Source: Bradyrhizobium nitroreducens (GTDB taxonomy: Bacteria; Pseudomonadota; Alphaproteobacteria; Rhizobiales; Xanthobacteraceae). From it: a stretch of DNA of 64,000 nucleotides. This document shows, in pieces, positions 1 to 8,107 of the stretch (within the stretch, counting starts at the first letter, position 1; every line of letters starts with the position of its first letter). The stretch spans positions 6,491,974 through 6,555,973 of the forward strand of contig NZ_LFJC01000003.1 in NCBI RefSeq assembly GCF_002776695.1, read 5' to 3'. Position numbers and translations under genes: made by a program. Under the pieces are notes generated by a model, which was given only the letters and a program-made list of their open reading frames with translations, searched no databases and was not told the origin of the DNA.

Positions 1-3
1 GCT

Positions 4-987
4 ATGAAGAACGATCGCCTTCTCCTTGCGCAGGGCATCTCTGGCATGATCCGCGAACTCAACGGCGTGGGCGAAAGGGTTCCGCGCGCCACATATGCCA
101 TTGTCCAGTTCGTGCTTCGACTCTGCGGCGATCCGTCGAACGCAAAACACAAATCGGCGCTTAAGGATTGGTTGTCGCTTCATGCCACGGAGGCCGTGAT
201 CAGTGATGCGAAGCATGAGCTTGAGGTTGAGAGGAGTCGCAAGTTTCTGATCTTCGACGTTCAGGCCGACCCGAACGGCGACCTCAAGAGTTTGCAACCA
301 TTCCTGAGAAATTTCGACCTAACCGAGGTACAGGGGCATGTCTTCGACTCAATCCCGGTTCAGTCTTGGGACGACACTGGCCGTGCCGTCCTTTCGGTCT
401 TAAAAAAACTTAGTGCCCATCAACTTGCCGACGATCTGGAAATCCATTTCGTGCTCGAACCGATCGCCTTCGATTGGCCTTTCCATCGCCTCCCAGGGCT
501 CAAACAGGATTATCAGCTTGGTGAGGAGCACGCGGTGGTGCTGCACTACGGACCACGGGTAAAGCCCACGCCAACTGCTGCAAGACGCGCGTGGGTCGAG
601 CGATTCAACGCCATAAGCAAATTGTCTGTCTCGGAGCTGTGCTGGACACCGTGCCGACCAGGACAATCTCTACCTCGACAACCCATACTGTGCCTCGCGA
701 CCGCGGCGATCAAGTCGGGTCCGGCCGGGTCCCCAGGTAAAAAGGCACTGAACAGCCTGATCCAACTCGGAGCGCCATACCTCTACTGGCCACACGACGA
801 CAACGAGCCGGATGCCGAACAACCTCTTACGGAACTCGTTCGCGGCTTGGCGACACTTGCCGAGGTACCTCAAGCTCTTTCGCAGAAACGTATTGCCGAT
901 GCCGGGGTCGTGCAGTCGGGATCACTGCTGTGGGATCAGCCGACGTTCCAACCATTCGCCAAGCATTCGGAGAAAGTGGATGAGTGA
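4..987 (+). CDS. VMAP-C domain protein of a vWA-MoxR-VMAP conflict system (5' end may lie outside the window)
   Basis: The C-terminal two thirds match the VMAP-C pattern: a beta-rich stretch (LEIHFVLEPIAFDWPFHRLP), then G-A-P-Y-L-Y-W-P near residue 260 and a closing LLWDQP motif. In characterised family members VMAPs link a MoxR/vWA pair to an effector domain. The N-terminal 70 residues are helical and no effector domain is seen. The codon before the ATG is open to the window edge, so the protein may start further upstream and could carry its effector there. The stop overlaps the start of the next gene (ATGAGTGA), which supports one operon with the MoxR ATPase. The family call rests on motif recognition, not on an alignment. 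Confidence 0.72.
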   Translation: MKNDRLLLAQGISGMIRELNGVGERVPRATYAIVQFVLRLCGDPSNAKHKSALKDWLSLHATEAVISDAKHELEVERSRKFLIFDVQADPNGDLKSLQPFLRNFDLTEVQGHVFDSIPVQSWDDTGRAVLSVLKKLSAHQLADDLEIHFVLEPIAFDWPFHRLPGLKQDYQLGEEHAVVLHYGPRVKPTPTAARRAWVERFNAISKLSVSELCWTPCRPGQSLPRQPILCLATAAIKSGPAGSPGKKALNSLIQLGAPYLYWPHDDNEPDAEQPLTELVRGLATLAEVPQALSQKRIADAGVVQSGSLLWDQPTFQPFAKHSEKVDE

Positions 988-1981
988 CCCAGATTGGAAG
1001 ATTTTTCGGGGGAGCGGGGAGCCGCATGACGGGCTCGGTGAGCTTCCCGCTCCACCGCCCTGGCGATTTGCGCGCGCGATGGGAGCGATCAGTCCACCGG
1101 CCGCCGACCTCGACTTGAAGGCAGCAGCCTCCAAGGCGACGACGTTTCGGCCGAGTGACGCCATGATCATTGCGGTTAACACCGCCCTCTACCTGCGGAG
1201 GCCCTTGCTCCTCACCGGCAGGCCCGGGACAGGCAAATCGACGTTGATCAGCAAGGTTGCCTACGAGCTCAAGCTTGGTCCGGTCCTGAAGTGGTCGATC
1301 AGCTCGCGCTCCACAGTGCGAGGTGGCGTCTACGAATATGATGCGGTTGGACGTCTGCAGGCGGGCAAAGGAATCGACCCGCCGGTGGAGGAATACTTGA
1401 CACTAGGTCCGCTCGGCACTGCGCTTGCGGCTCGAAGCCGCCCCCGTGCGCTTTTGATTGACGAGATCGACAAGTCGGACCTCGATTTTGCAAATGACCT
1501 CCTGAACGTGATCGAGGATGGCGAGTATGACATTCCGGAGCTTCAGCGTCTCGGAGCGCGGCCGTTAGTTACCGTCAAAGACGTGTCCGGTCGGAACGTT
1601 CAGATCGACAAAGGCCGCTTGATAAGTCAACAGTTCCCCTTCGTCGTCATGACTTCGAATGGCGAACGCGAATTTCCCGCCCCGTTTCTACGGCGATGCG
1701 TGCGGCTGACGATCGACCCGCCGACCAAAGACGAGCTCACGGCCATCGTCGATGCACATTTGAAACAATTCGTTTCGAACGATAAGCGCGAAGAGATGGA
1801 AACGTTGATCGACCAATTCTTGAAGGATCGTCAGCAAAGCGACGTCTCGACGGATCAGCTGCTCAACTCGATTTTCCTGACGGTCGCGATACGGGACAGA
1901 GATACCCGAACTTTCACCAATGAAGAGCTCACGGCTGTCAGATCGGCTCTTGCACGACCTTTGAGCGGCGCATCGGCGTGA
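980..1981 (+). CDS. MoxR-type AAA+ ATPase
   Basis: This 333-residue ATPase is the motor of the ternary system. Walker A is GRPGTGKST at residues 80-88, Walker B is ALLIDEID with Asp161-Glu162, the sensor-1 Asn is N227 in MTSNGER, and a conserved FLRR follows at 236-239. The ATG at 980 is chosen because it overlaps the stop of the preceding gene and has a GGAG box 7 bases upstream; an in-frame ATG at 812 would lie deep inside that gene. The stop overlaps the next start by four bases (GTGA). In known systems of this kind the ATPase remodels the vWA/VMAP partners after a trigger is sensed; that role here is inferred. Confidence 0.9.
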   Translation: MSDPDWKIFRGSGEPHDGLGELPAPPPWRFARAMGAISPPAADLDLKAAASKATTFRPSDAMIIAVNTALYLRRPLLLTGRPGTGKSTLISKVAYELKLGPVLKWSISSRSTVRGGVYEYDAVGRLQAGKGIDPPVEEYLTLGPLGTALAARSRPRALLIDEIDKSDLDFANDLLNVIEDGEYDIPELQRLGARPLVTVKDVSGRNVQIDKGRLISQQFPFVVMTSNGEREFPAPFLRRCVRLTIDPPTKDELTAIVDAHLKQFVSNDKREEMETLIDQFLKDRQQSDVSTDQLLNSIFLTVAIRDRDTRTFTNEELTAVRSALARPLSGASA

Positions 1982-4900
1982 GCCACATGACCGACCAGAA
2001 GCTCAACAAGTTCATCACGATCCTACGAGAAGCCGATTTTGATGTGAGTTGGGACAACGTGCTCGATGCGCTCTGGCTTGCGAGCCTCGGCCGCAAACTC
2101 GACCTCGGCGGTGCCCCTTCAACCTCCAGGCCTGCGGTTAACCCTACAAGTGATGGCACCGATCCACAGAACGAACACTACTTTGACAGGAAGAACGAGA
2201 ATGATCGCAAGGCTCGTGAGAATGATGAGCAGGAAGAGCCAGGCCCGAATAGCAAGAAAACGGGTGGCGGAGAAGCCGACGCACACACCGGCCTTTACGC
2301 CCGTGGAGATATTGCGCCCGGAGACCGGACCGTAACGGCATCATCAATTCTGCTGCCCGCAGCGCGAACACTGCCGGACCGGCTTGCCGTGACACGTGCG
2401 CTGAAGCCCTTTCGTCGACGTCGGCCGTCAGACATTGGCGTCGAGCTGGACGAAGCGCGCACAGCGGAACTCACCGCTGAACTGCGGTTAGTGCTCGACG
2501 AAGGACTCTTTGCGGTGCTGCGTCCCCAACAAGAGCGTTGGTACGAAGCTCACGTTGTATTGGAGGACGAGCCAGCAGTTGAAGTCTGGGGTGCGCCCCT
2601 GCGCGAGTTCGTCGATCTACTGCGTCAAACCGGGGCTTTCCGGCTCGTGCGCGTTTGGCGCCTTCGATTGGACCATGCCAACCCTCGCGATCCACAAAAG
2701 GCGCGGCTCGAAACTCCCGCCGGTGCTCTGATTTCGCCACGGGTTCTCGCTGGCGACGAGCGTCGCCTTGTATTTTTCGCGAGCCACGGCGACTCCCTGC
2801 ACTGGGTCGACGGAATCTACCCCAGTCTCCTGAAGTCCTGGTCGGCGGCAAGCCTCGTGTTGCTTCATCTGCTGCCCCGGCATCGTTGGACTTACACGCT
2901 ACTCGGCGAGCCACAAGCGCTCGCACGCGCAAGCCGTCCGGGCAGTGCGGCCGAAGCGCTGGATATCGAGACGCTCTGGTGGCGGGTCAGTCCAGATCCC
3001 TCGCAACCCCGAGTGCTTCGTCTGCCTGTGGTACCGATCTTACCACAAGCTCTTGGTATCTGGTCGCGAATGCAGATGGGATTGGGTCAGGGCACCGAAG
3101 CATTCCTGATCGATCCGGCTGAAACCTTGACGGATGCTGAGCTTGCCGGACTTTTGCCAGAAAGGATAGAGCCAGCCCGCGCGCTTACCAATTTACGCGA
3201 ACGATCAGTCGCGGCCTTCGACCTTGCCGTTATGCTTGCAAGCGCTCCTTTCACATTGCCGGTTGCGAGGCTCGTTCAGGAGGTAACCCAGGAAGGGCGA
3301 ACCGACTTCTCGGTCTTAGCGGAGCTGATGCTTAGCGGTGTGGTCGTTACCCGCGGCAGCGAAGAAGCCGATGAGAGAACCAGCGAAACCACATACTTCG
3401 AAATTAGCGCTGCCGTGCGCCCGCATCTTCTTCGCTCACTCCGCAAATCCGATGCTACCGCGCTCGCCGTCGCGCTCGATCGGCGCCTCTCGGCGTACCT
3501 TAGCTCGATCGCGGGCCGCAGCGTTCAATTCTCTGCCCTTCTTGCTGACGAGCGAGGCAGCACTAAGCTGCCGGCCTGGGCGCGCGCATTTGCGCACCTG
3601 ACCACCGCCCTGCGAGGCGGTCGCGAGCCGCTTCCTGATTGGAACTTCCAGGACGCGCGAAAGGCGCTTGAAGAGCTGAGCAGGCCCGTGCTGGGCCAGA
3701 TTGCACGTCTCGCCGCTAACAACGTTTCTTTTTCGGCCAACAACGTCCAGGCGGACCTATGGCCTTTCATCAAGGATCCTCGTTTTGTTGCAGCGACGCC
3801 CGGCGGGCTAAAATTTCGACCGGAAGTCGCCGCCTATCTTGCCGATCAATTGAAAGACCGCGCCTTCCTCGGATTGCGTGTCCTCTGGGTAGATGACTAT
3901 CCCGCAAATAACACCAGCCCGGCCGCAACGCTAACACAGGGAGGTGCCGAGCCGATCCAATACGCCTTGACCACGGAACAAGCGCTACAACATCCGGCCC
4001 TTCGTCAGTTCGACGTGATCCTGAGTGATATGACACGCGATGATAATCACTCGGCGGGCTACGAGCTCTTGAGCCAGCTGCGCGTGATCGGACTCAAAAC
4101 TCCGGTCATTATCTTCGCCGCTAGTTCCATGAACACTGCCAAACGTCGCGCGCGCGCTGTCGCCGCCGGCGCATTCGGCGGCACCAATCGAGTCGACGTA
4201 CTTCTGGAGTTGATCGAACAGGCAGCGCGAAGTGCGATGTTTCTTCGCGAGGAAGCTGGGGACCAAGCCAACGCCTCTACACCCGGACTCCGCCCTACGC
4301 CCGACGATGACGCACAGGCAATTGAAACTAGCGCATCGCCGCAATCAGCGCCGTCCGAACAATCGCCCGCGTGGCGCGACGTAGCAATCCTTTGGGTTGA
4401 TGATCGTCCAGACAACAACATTAGAGAACGTGCATTTTTAACGCTTAACGGCGCTTTTGTGACTTTGGCACTCTCGACCGAAGACGCATTGCAAGCTCTC
4501 ACAGAGCACCGTTTCGACGCGATTATCTCGGACCTCGGGCGTCCGGAAGGAAATCGCGCCGGCTTCGACTTGTTGCGGCGTGTGCGCGAGAGATCAACAA
4601 TTCCTTTCGCGATCTATGCAGGCGCGCGCGGCGTGCAGCTTGCCGACGAAGCGACGCGGCTCGGAGCGACGATTTCGACTAACCGTTTCGAGCAGATCGC
4701 GGAAGCGCTGCGTGGTGCCCTAGATGGCAGCGCGTGGCACACAATGCTATCCGAAGTGCAGTCGGCGCGGCTTCGCGAACTCCTTAAGCGTTATGATACT
4801 TCAACTTGGCCTGATCAGAGCCAAGTGCTGAGCGCGGCATATCAGTGGAGTTCGGTCTGGCAGACTATGGAATCGTCCGATCTTATCGCGACGCTTGCGG

Positions 4901-7386
4901 TGGCAATCGTCAATGCTGTGACCAACACCGACTATTGTCAGCTCTTCAGTGTCACGAATGATCGGATCATCCTGGCCGCAAGTCGTATCGAGTCAGGCAA
5001 GGTGGGATACAGCGAGGCTTCCTGGGAAGGTGTGATCGGGCGGGCAGTCCGCACGGGCACCATCGTTCACCTTCCTGACGTCACCGCTGACCACGAGTAC
5101 ATTCCAGCAGAAGCATCAACCCGATCTGAGCTCGCAATCCCGATCATCGGGAGACATGGTAAGGCGATCGGCGTCTTCAACATCGAATCGACACGCCTTT
5201 CGGCATTTTCCGGCCATCAATCACAATGGCTTATGACATTTGCGGCCACCTTGATCGACTATTTCTCACAACAACAAGCGTCTGGCAGCGCACTGGGGCC
5301 AAAGCGGCCGACGAAGTCAGACCAGCAACCATCAAACGACAACGACCTCAATGAAGGTCGCGGCGAGATTGCTCGCTTGGTGGCGGAGGAACTTGATCTC
5401 GATACGCTTTTCGAACGGTTGATGGCGGTGACAAAGCGCTTCATTGATTTTGATGAGGCCGATGCAAGGATAATCGCGTCAGACGGCGAGCATTCACGCA
5501 CGATATGTGTATTCGGCACACTAGCGCGCCCTACTGCACGGTGGTTGCGAATGAACGCGGACCTCATCAGTTGGACCCAGCACCCGGACACTTGGGTATC
5601 TGACCTCAGAGATGTGCCCAGCACCGCGTCAGACATGTTTGACGCAACAGATGTGAGGGCCGGGGCGCTCGTCGGATATCGTTCGCTGATTTCCCAACCG
5701 GTGCACCAGAGGGGAACAATCAGAGGATGGATCAGCCTGCTGTCGAAAACACCTGAGGCCTACGGCGGCGAGACTCTGCGAACGTTCAGGCAACTAGGGC
5801 TCGATGAGGCGTTCGCAGCGATTTTCTATGCGGCAGACCGCGCGGAAAATCTGTTCGTCGCCAATCTGTTGAAAAAGATGGAAGCAAACAATCTGTCGGA
5901 TGCCGCTCAAGCTGCCGTCACCGACATCCGAAATTTCTATTCCTTCGAGACCGTCTCAATCTTTTCAGTGAACCAGCCACGAGGCTTGTTTGTACTTCTT
6001 GCCGAAGCCACTTTCGGCAGTGCGAGGAGGGACAGACCTGGCTATACGCAGCGGTTCGATGCCGGGCTACTAGGCCTAGCTTACCAGCGCGGCGAACCGG
6101 TCGTTGTCAACAACTTTGACGATGGAAGCGACGAAGCCAGAAGCTATGTGCGAGTAAATCCTGACATCCAATCCGCTCTATGCATCCCAATTCGTCAGTT
6201 CGGCCGAATTATTTGGATTCTAAGCGTGGAAGACCGACTGCGCGATGCCTTCATCGCGATCGATGTTGAAACGTTTCGGCGCATCGTCCAACGAATGGAG
6301 ATTGCACTCGAACGCAGGCAACGGATCCCCGATGAGCCGAAGCGCCGAGAATATTCAATCAGCGGCCGCGTACAGGGCGTCGGTTTTCGTGCTTTCGTCC
6401 AGCAGCAATTTTCTGCGCTGGCGCTGGAGGGTACGGTCGAAACCCTGAGGGACGGGCGAGTGCGCGTTGTAGCGACTGGCCTCGACGTGCAGCTTGATCA
6501 GTTGGAGTCTCGATTACGTCAGGGACCTCCCGCCTCAAAGGTCGACGACGTCGTTGTTCAGAGCCATGATGTCGCAGGAGAGCCCGGATCCTCAAGCACG
6601 ACGGCGACGCTACAGCGTCCGGCTATCCCGCGCAGCGACCGGCGAGCCGTTATCGCTATTGGCGTCGATAAAGTCGCAAGACTGCCATCCCTTAGGGCAG
6701 CGACATCGGCCGCGCGACAATTCGCCCAATGGTCGAGCGAGAGTCAAGGCATACACCAAGTCTGGCTGTTCACCGACGGGAATAGACCCGTCGGCATCAG
6801 CGAAATCCGCGAGGCTATCAAGACTTGCGTCCTGCGTGGTGATCTTGACCAAATTATAGTGTACTTCTCCGGTCACGGTACGAGCATCGCGCAGCAAGAC
6901 CTCTGGCTGCTTTCCGACGCATCACAAGATCTCAATGAGGCCATCGGCGTCGACCAGAACGTTCAACTGGCACGCTCTTCGGGCATCCCGCACGTCGTCT
7001 TCATTTCGGATACTTCGCGCGCGCCATTAGATATGAAAGCTTTACTAAGCGCGATGGGCTCTCCCATTTTCCCAAACCTTCCTGCGCATCCAAGCACAAG
7101 CGTCCGCAGCGAAATCGATCGCTTCTTCGCCGCTGGGGTAGCGCAAAACGCATACGAAATCGATGGCGAGTCCGTTTTTACGAGCGTTCTGCTATCGGCA
7201 TTATCAGGAAGCGAACCTTCGGTGCTAACACAGCATGATGGCCGCCAGATCATCAGCAGCCGATCGCTGTCCCGCTTTCTCCGGCAAGCTGTCCCGAAAA
7301 AGCTAGAGCAGTTCGCCGTCTCGTTGCATCAGGCCCCCGATTCGATCATTGAGTCCGGTGGCGATTCCTGGCTCGCCATGTTCTAG
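1978..7386 (+). CDS. Giant SAV_2336/vWA-type multidomain protein: 2 receivers, 3 GAF, acylphosphatase-like, caspase-like
   Basis: Domain order by residue: SAV_2336-type N-terminal helices (1-40); a vWA-like region (about 150-340) with the conserved GAFRLVRVWRL segment; a winged-helix-like region (about 430-560); receiver 1 (about 634-750, acidic pair 639/640, phospho-acceptor D684); receiver 2 (about 803-915, acidic pair 808/809, D852); GAF domains at about 964-1105, 1127-1290 and 1291-1440; acylphosphatase-like (about 1457-1530, GRVQGVGFR); caspase-like (about 1557-1790, His1633 in YFSGHG). Three active sites look altered: the vWA MIDAS reads EDEPAV at 196-201 instead of D-x-S-x-S, the acylphosphatase Asn is Thr, and the caspase Cys is Ser1680. 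The GTG start overlaps the MoxR stop. There is no signal peptide, so it should be cytosolic. It probably senses (GAF, receivers) and transmits or executes the response of the ternary system. Confidence 0.85.
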   Translation: MSHMTDQKLNKFITILREADFDVSWDNVLDALWLASLGRKLDLGGAPSTSRPAVNPTSDGTDPQNEHYFDRKNENDRKARENDEQEEPGPNSKKTGGGEADAHTGLYARGDIAPGDRTVTASSILLPAARTLPDRLAVTRALKPFRRRRPSDIGVELDEARTAELTAELRLVLDEGLFAVLRPQQERWYEAHVVLEDEPAVEVWGAPLREFVDLLRQTGAFRLVRVWRLRLDHANPRDPQKARLETPAGALISPRVLAGDERRLVFFASHGDSLHWVDGIYPSLLKSWSAASLVLLHLLPRHRWTYTLLGEPQALARASRPGSAAEALDIETLWWRVSPDPSQPRVLRLPVVPILPQALGIWSRMQMGLGQGTEAFLIDPAETLTDAELAGLLPERIEPARALTNLRERSVAAFDLAVMLASAPFTLPVARLVQEVTQEGRTDFSVLAELMLSGVVVTRGSEEADERTSETTYFEISAAVRPHLLRSLRKSDATALAVALDRRLSAYLSSIAGRSVQFSALLADERGSTKLPAWARAFAHLTTALRGGREPLPDWNFQDARKALEELSRPVLGQIARLAANNVSFSANNVQADLWPFIKDPRFVAATPGGLKFRPEVAAYLADQLKDRAFLGLRVLWVDDYPANNTSPAATLTQGGAEPIQYALTTEQALQHPALRQFDVILSDMTRDDNHSAGYELLSQLRVIGLKTPVIIFAASSMNTAKRRARAVAAGAFGGTNRVDVLLELIEQAARSAMFLREEAGDQANASTPGLRPTPDDDAQAIETSASPQSAPSEQSPAWRDVAILWVDDRPDNNIRERAFLTLNGAFVTLALSTEDALQALTEHRFDAIISDLGRPEGNRAGFDLLRRVRERSTIPFAIYAGARGVQLADEATRLGATISTNRFEQIAEALRGALDGSAWHTMLSEVQSARLRELLKRYDTSTWPDQSQVLSAAYQWSSVWQTMESSDLIATLAVAIVNAVTNTDYCQLFSVTNDRIILAASRIESGKVGYSEASWEGVIGRAVRTGTIVHLPDVTADHEYIPAEASTRSELAIPIIGRHGKAIGVFNIESTRLSAFSGHQSQWLMTFAATLIDYFSQQQASGSALGPKRPTKSDQQPSNDNDLNEGRGEIARLVAEELDLDTLFERLMAVTKRFIDFDEADARIIASDGEHSRTICVFGTLARPTARWLRMNADLISWTQHPDTWVSDLRDVPSTASDMFDATDVRAGALVGYRSLISQPVHQRGTIRGWISLLSKTPEAYGGETLRTFRQLGLDEAFAAIFYAADRAENLFVANLLKKMEANNLSDAAQAAVTDIRNFYSFETVSIFSVNQPRGLFVLLAEATFGSARRDRPGYTQRFDAGLLGLAYQRGEPVVVNNFDDGSDEARSYVRVNPDIQSALCIPIRQFGRIIWILSVEDRLRDAFIAIDVETFRRIVQRMEIALERRQRIPDEPKRREYSISGRVQGVGFRAFVQQQFSALALEGTVETLRDGRVRVVATGLDVQLDQLESRLRQGPPASKVDDVVVQSHDVAGEPGSSSTTATLQRPAIPRSDRRAVIAIGVDKVARLPSLRAATSAARQFAQWSSESQGIHQVWLFTDGNRPVGISEIREAIKTCVLRGDLDQIIVYFSGHGTSIAQQDLWLLSDASQDLNEAIGVDQNVQLARSSGIPHVVFISDTSRAPLDMKALLSAMGSPIFPNLPAHPSTSVRSEIDRFFAAGVAQNAYEIDGESVFTSVLLSALSGSEPSVLTQHDGRQIISSRSLSRFLRQAVPKKLEQFAVSLHQAPDSIIESGGDSWLAMF

Positions 7387-7710
7387 AGCTAACGACAATT
7401 CTAAGCCACTAGCTGAGCAATTGCTGCCTGACGCGGGCCGAAATATAAGCCGTGATACTTCGCCGAGGCAAAGTCCTTTTAGATCGAGTACCGTGTCGCT
7501 CACAAAGAACAGCGCTGGTCTGAGCAACCACCGTATTTAGTCCGGGCTGAGCCAAACTCAAGCGAAACACGAGCCACGCCTGAAGCGGTATATTATAAGC
7601 GGTGTTTACCGCACCAGTTTCGCACCAGAAACGACGTCAACCAGAGAGACGGACGACGGAAAATCCCACAAAAAATGCAAAGAAATCAACGGGCGTGCTC
7701 GCTTTCCCAC
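7387..7710. other. Intergenic stretch between the ternary system and the first tRNA fragment
   Basis: I see no credible gene in these 324 bases. The segment is poor in GC compared with the rest of the window. It carries the 11-base-phased direct repeat at 7610-7631 and ends where the tRNA-derived repeat begins. It probably forms the right arm of the element that carries the three-gene system. Confidence 0.5.
7610..7631 (-). repeat. Pair of 11-base tandem repeats with CGCACCAG core
   Basis: Two units, CGCACCAGTTT and CGCACCAGAAA, sit head to tail with a spacing of one helical turn. On the minus strand the core reads CTGGTGCG, sharing TGGTGC with the arrays at 7793-7814 and 10729-10761. The position, 79 bases left of a tRNA-derived att-like repeat, suits an arm-type binding site for an integrase or excisionase. 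That function is inferred. Confidence 0.5.
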
Positions 7711-7758
7711 CGCTCATAACGGTCTGGTTGCAGGTTCGAGTCCTGCCGGGCCCACCAG
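7711..7758 (+). repeat. tRNA (CAU anticodon) 3' half, att-like repeat copy 1
   Basis: These 48 bases contain a CTCATAA anticodon loop, a T arm (GCAGG TTCGAGT CCTGC), the 3' acceptor strand CGGGCCC and the terminal ACCA, that is, a tRNA-Met or lysidine-type tRNA-Ile from the anticodon stem to its 3' end. No D arm or 5' acceptor strand precedes it, so this is not a complete tRNA gene. The same 48 bases recur exactly at 10845-10892. Such 3' tRNA repeats are left by tyrosine-recombinase integration into tRNA genes. The bases just before it (ACCG) can still pair with the anticodon stem. Confidence 0.85.
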
Positions 7759-8107
7759 AGAATTCAATGACTTAGCTATTTGATGAAATTGGAGGTGCAC
7801 AGGATGTGCACAGATTGGTCTTCAACAGAGAGGGAAGCGGCAACTTTTGTCTTTTCCCTACTCTTTCGGAGCAACAATCACCTCGCTTGGCGTGCTTTTT
7901 CTGGCTATTCGCTCCGTTCGAATGACGGGGCACGCCGAGATTAGTGATATTTGCTGCCCCACACCGTTCGGTACGGCTTGGTCGCACGTTCGAACAGGTC
8001 GGGGATAACGGATAGTTCTGTAGAGATCATCTACACTCGTTCAGCAGAGCTATTTGCATTCAAGCAATGCAAAGATAACTCTGAGCCACTCATCCCAAGG
8101 CTTTCAT
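7759..8107. other. Non-coding stretch inside the 3.1-kb element
   Basis: No credible gene lies in these 349 bases; the only open frame, at 7951-8160, looks accidental and overlaps the start of the next gene. The stretch holds the imperfect repeat pair at 7793-7814 and the promoter region of the gene starting at 8108. Confidence 0.5.
7793..7814 (+). repeat. Imperfect pair of 11-base repeats with GTGCACAG core
   Basis: AGGTGCACAGG is followed directly by ATGTGCACAGA. The units match the TGGTGCACAGA unit found three times at 10729-10761 and are again spaced by 11 bases. The pair begins 35 bases to the right of tRNA fragment copy 1. It is a likely arm-type recombinase site for the 3.1-kb element; the assignment is inferred from position and phasing. 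Confidence 0.5.

Noticed and set aside
7711..7758. Complete tRNA gene
   Set aside because: Only the 3' half is present; no D arm or 5' acceptor strand can be found upstream. The same holds for 10845-10892.
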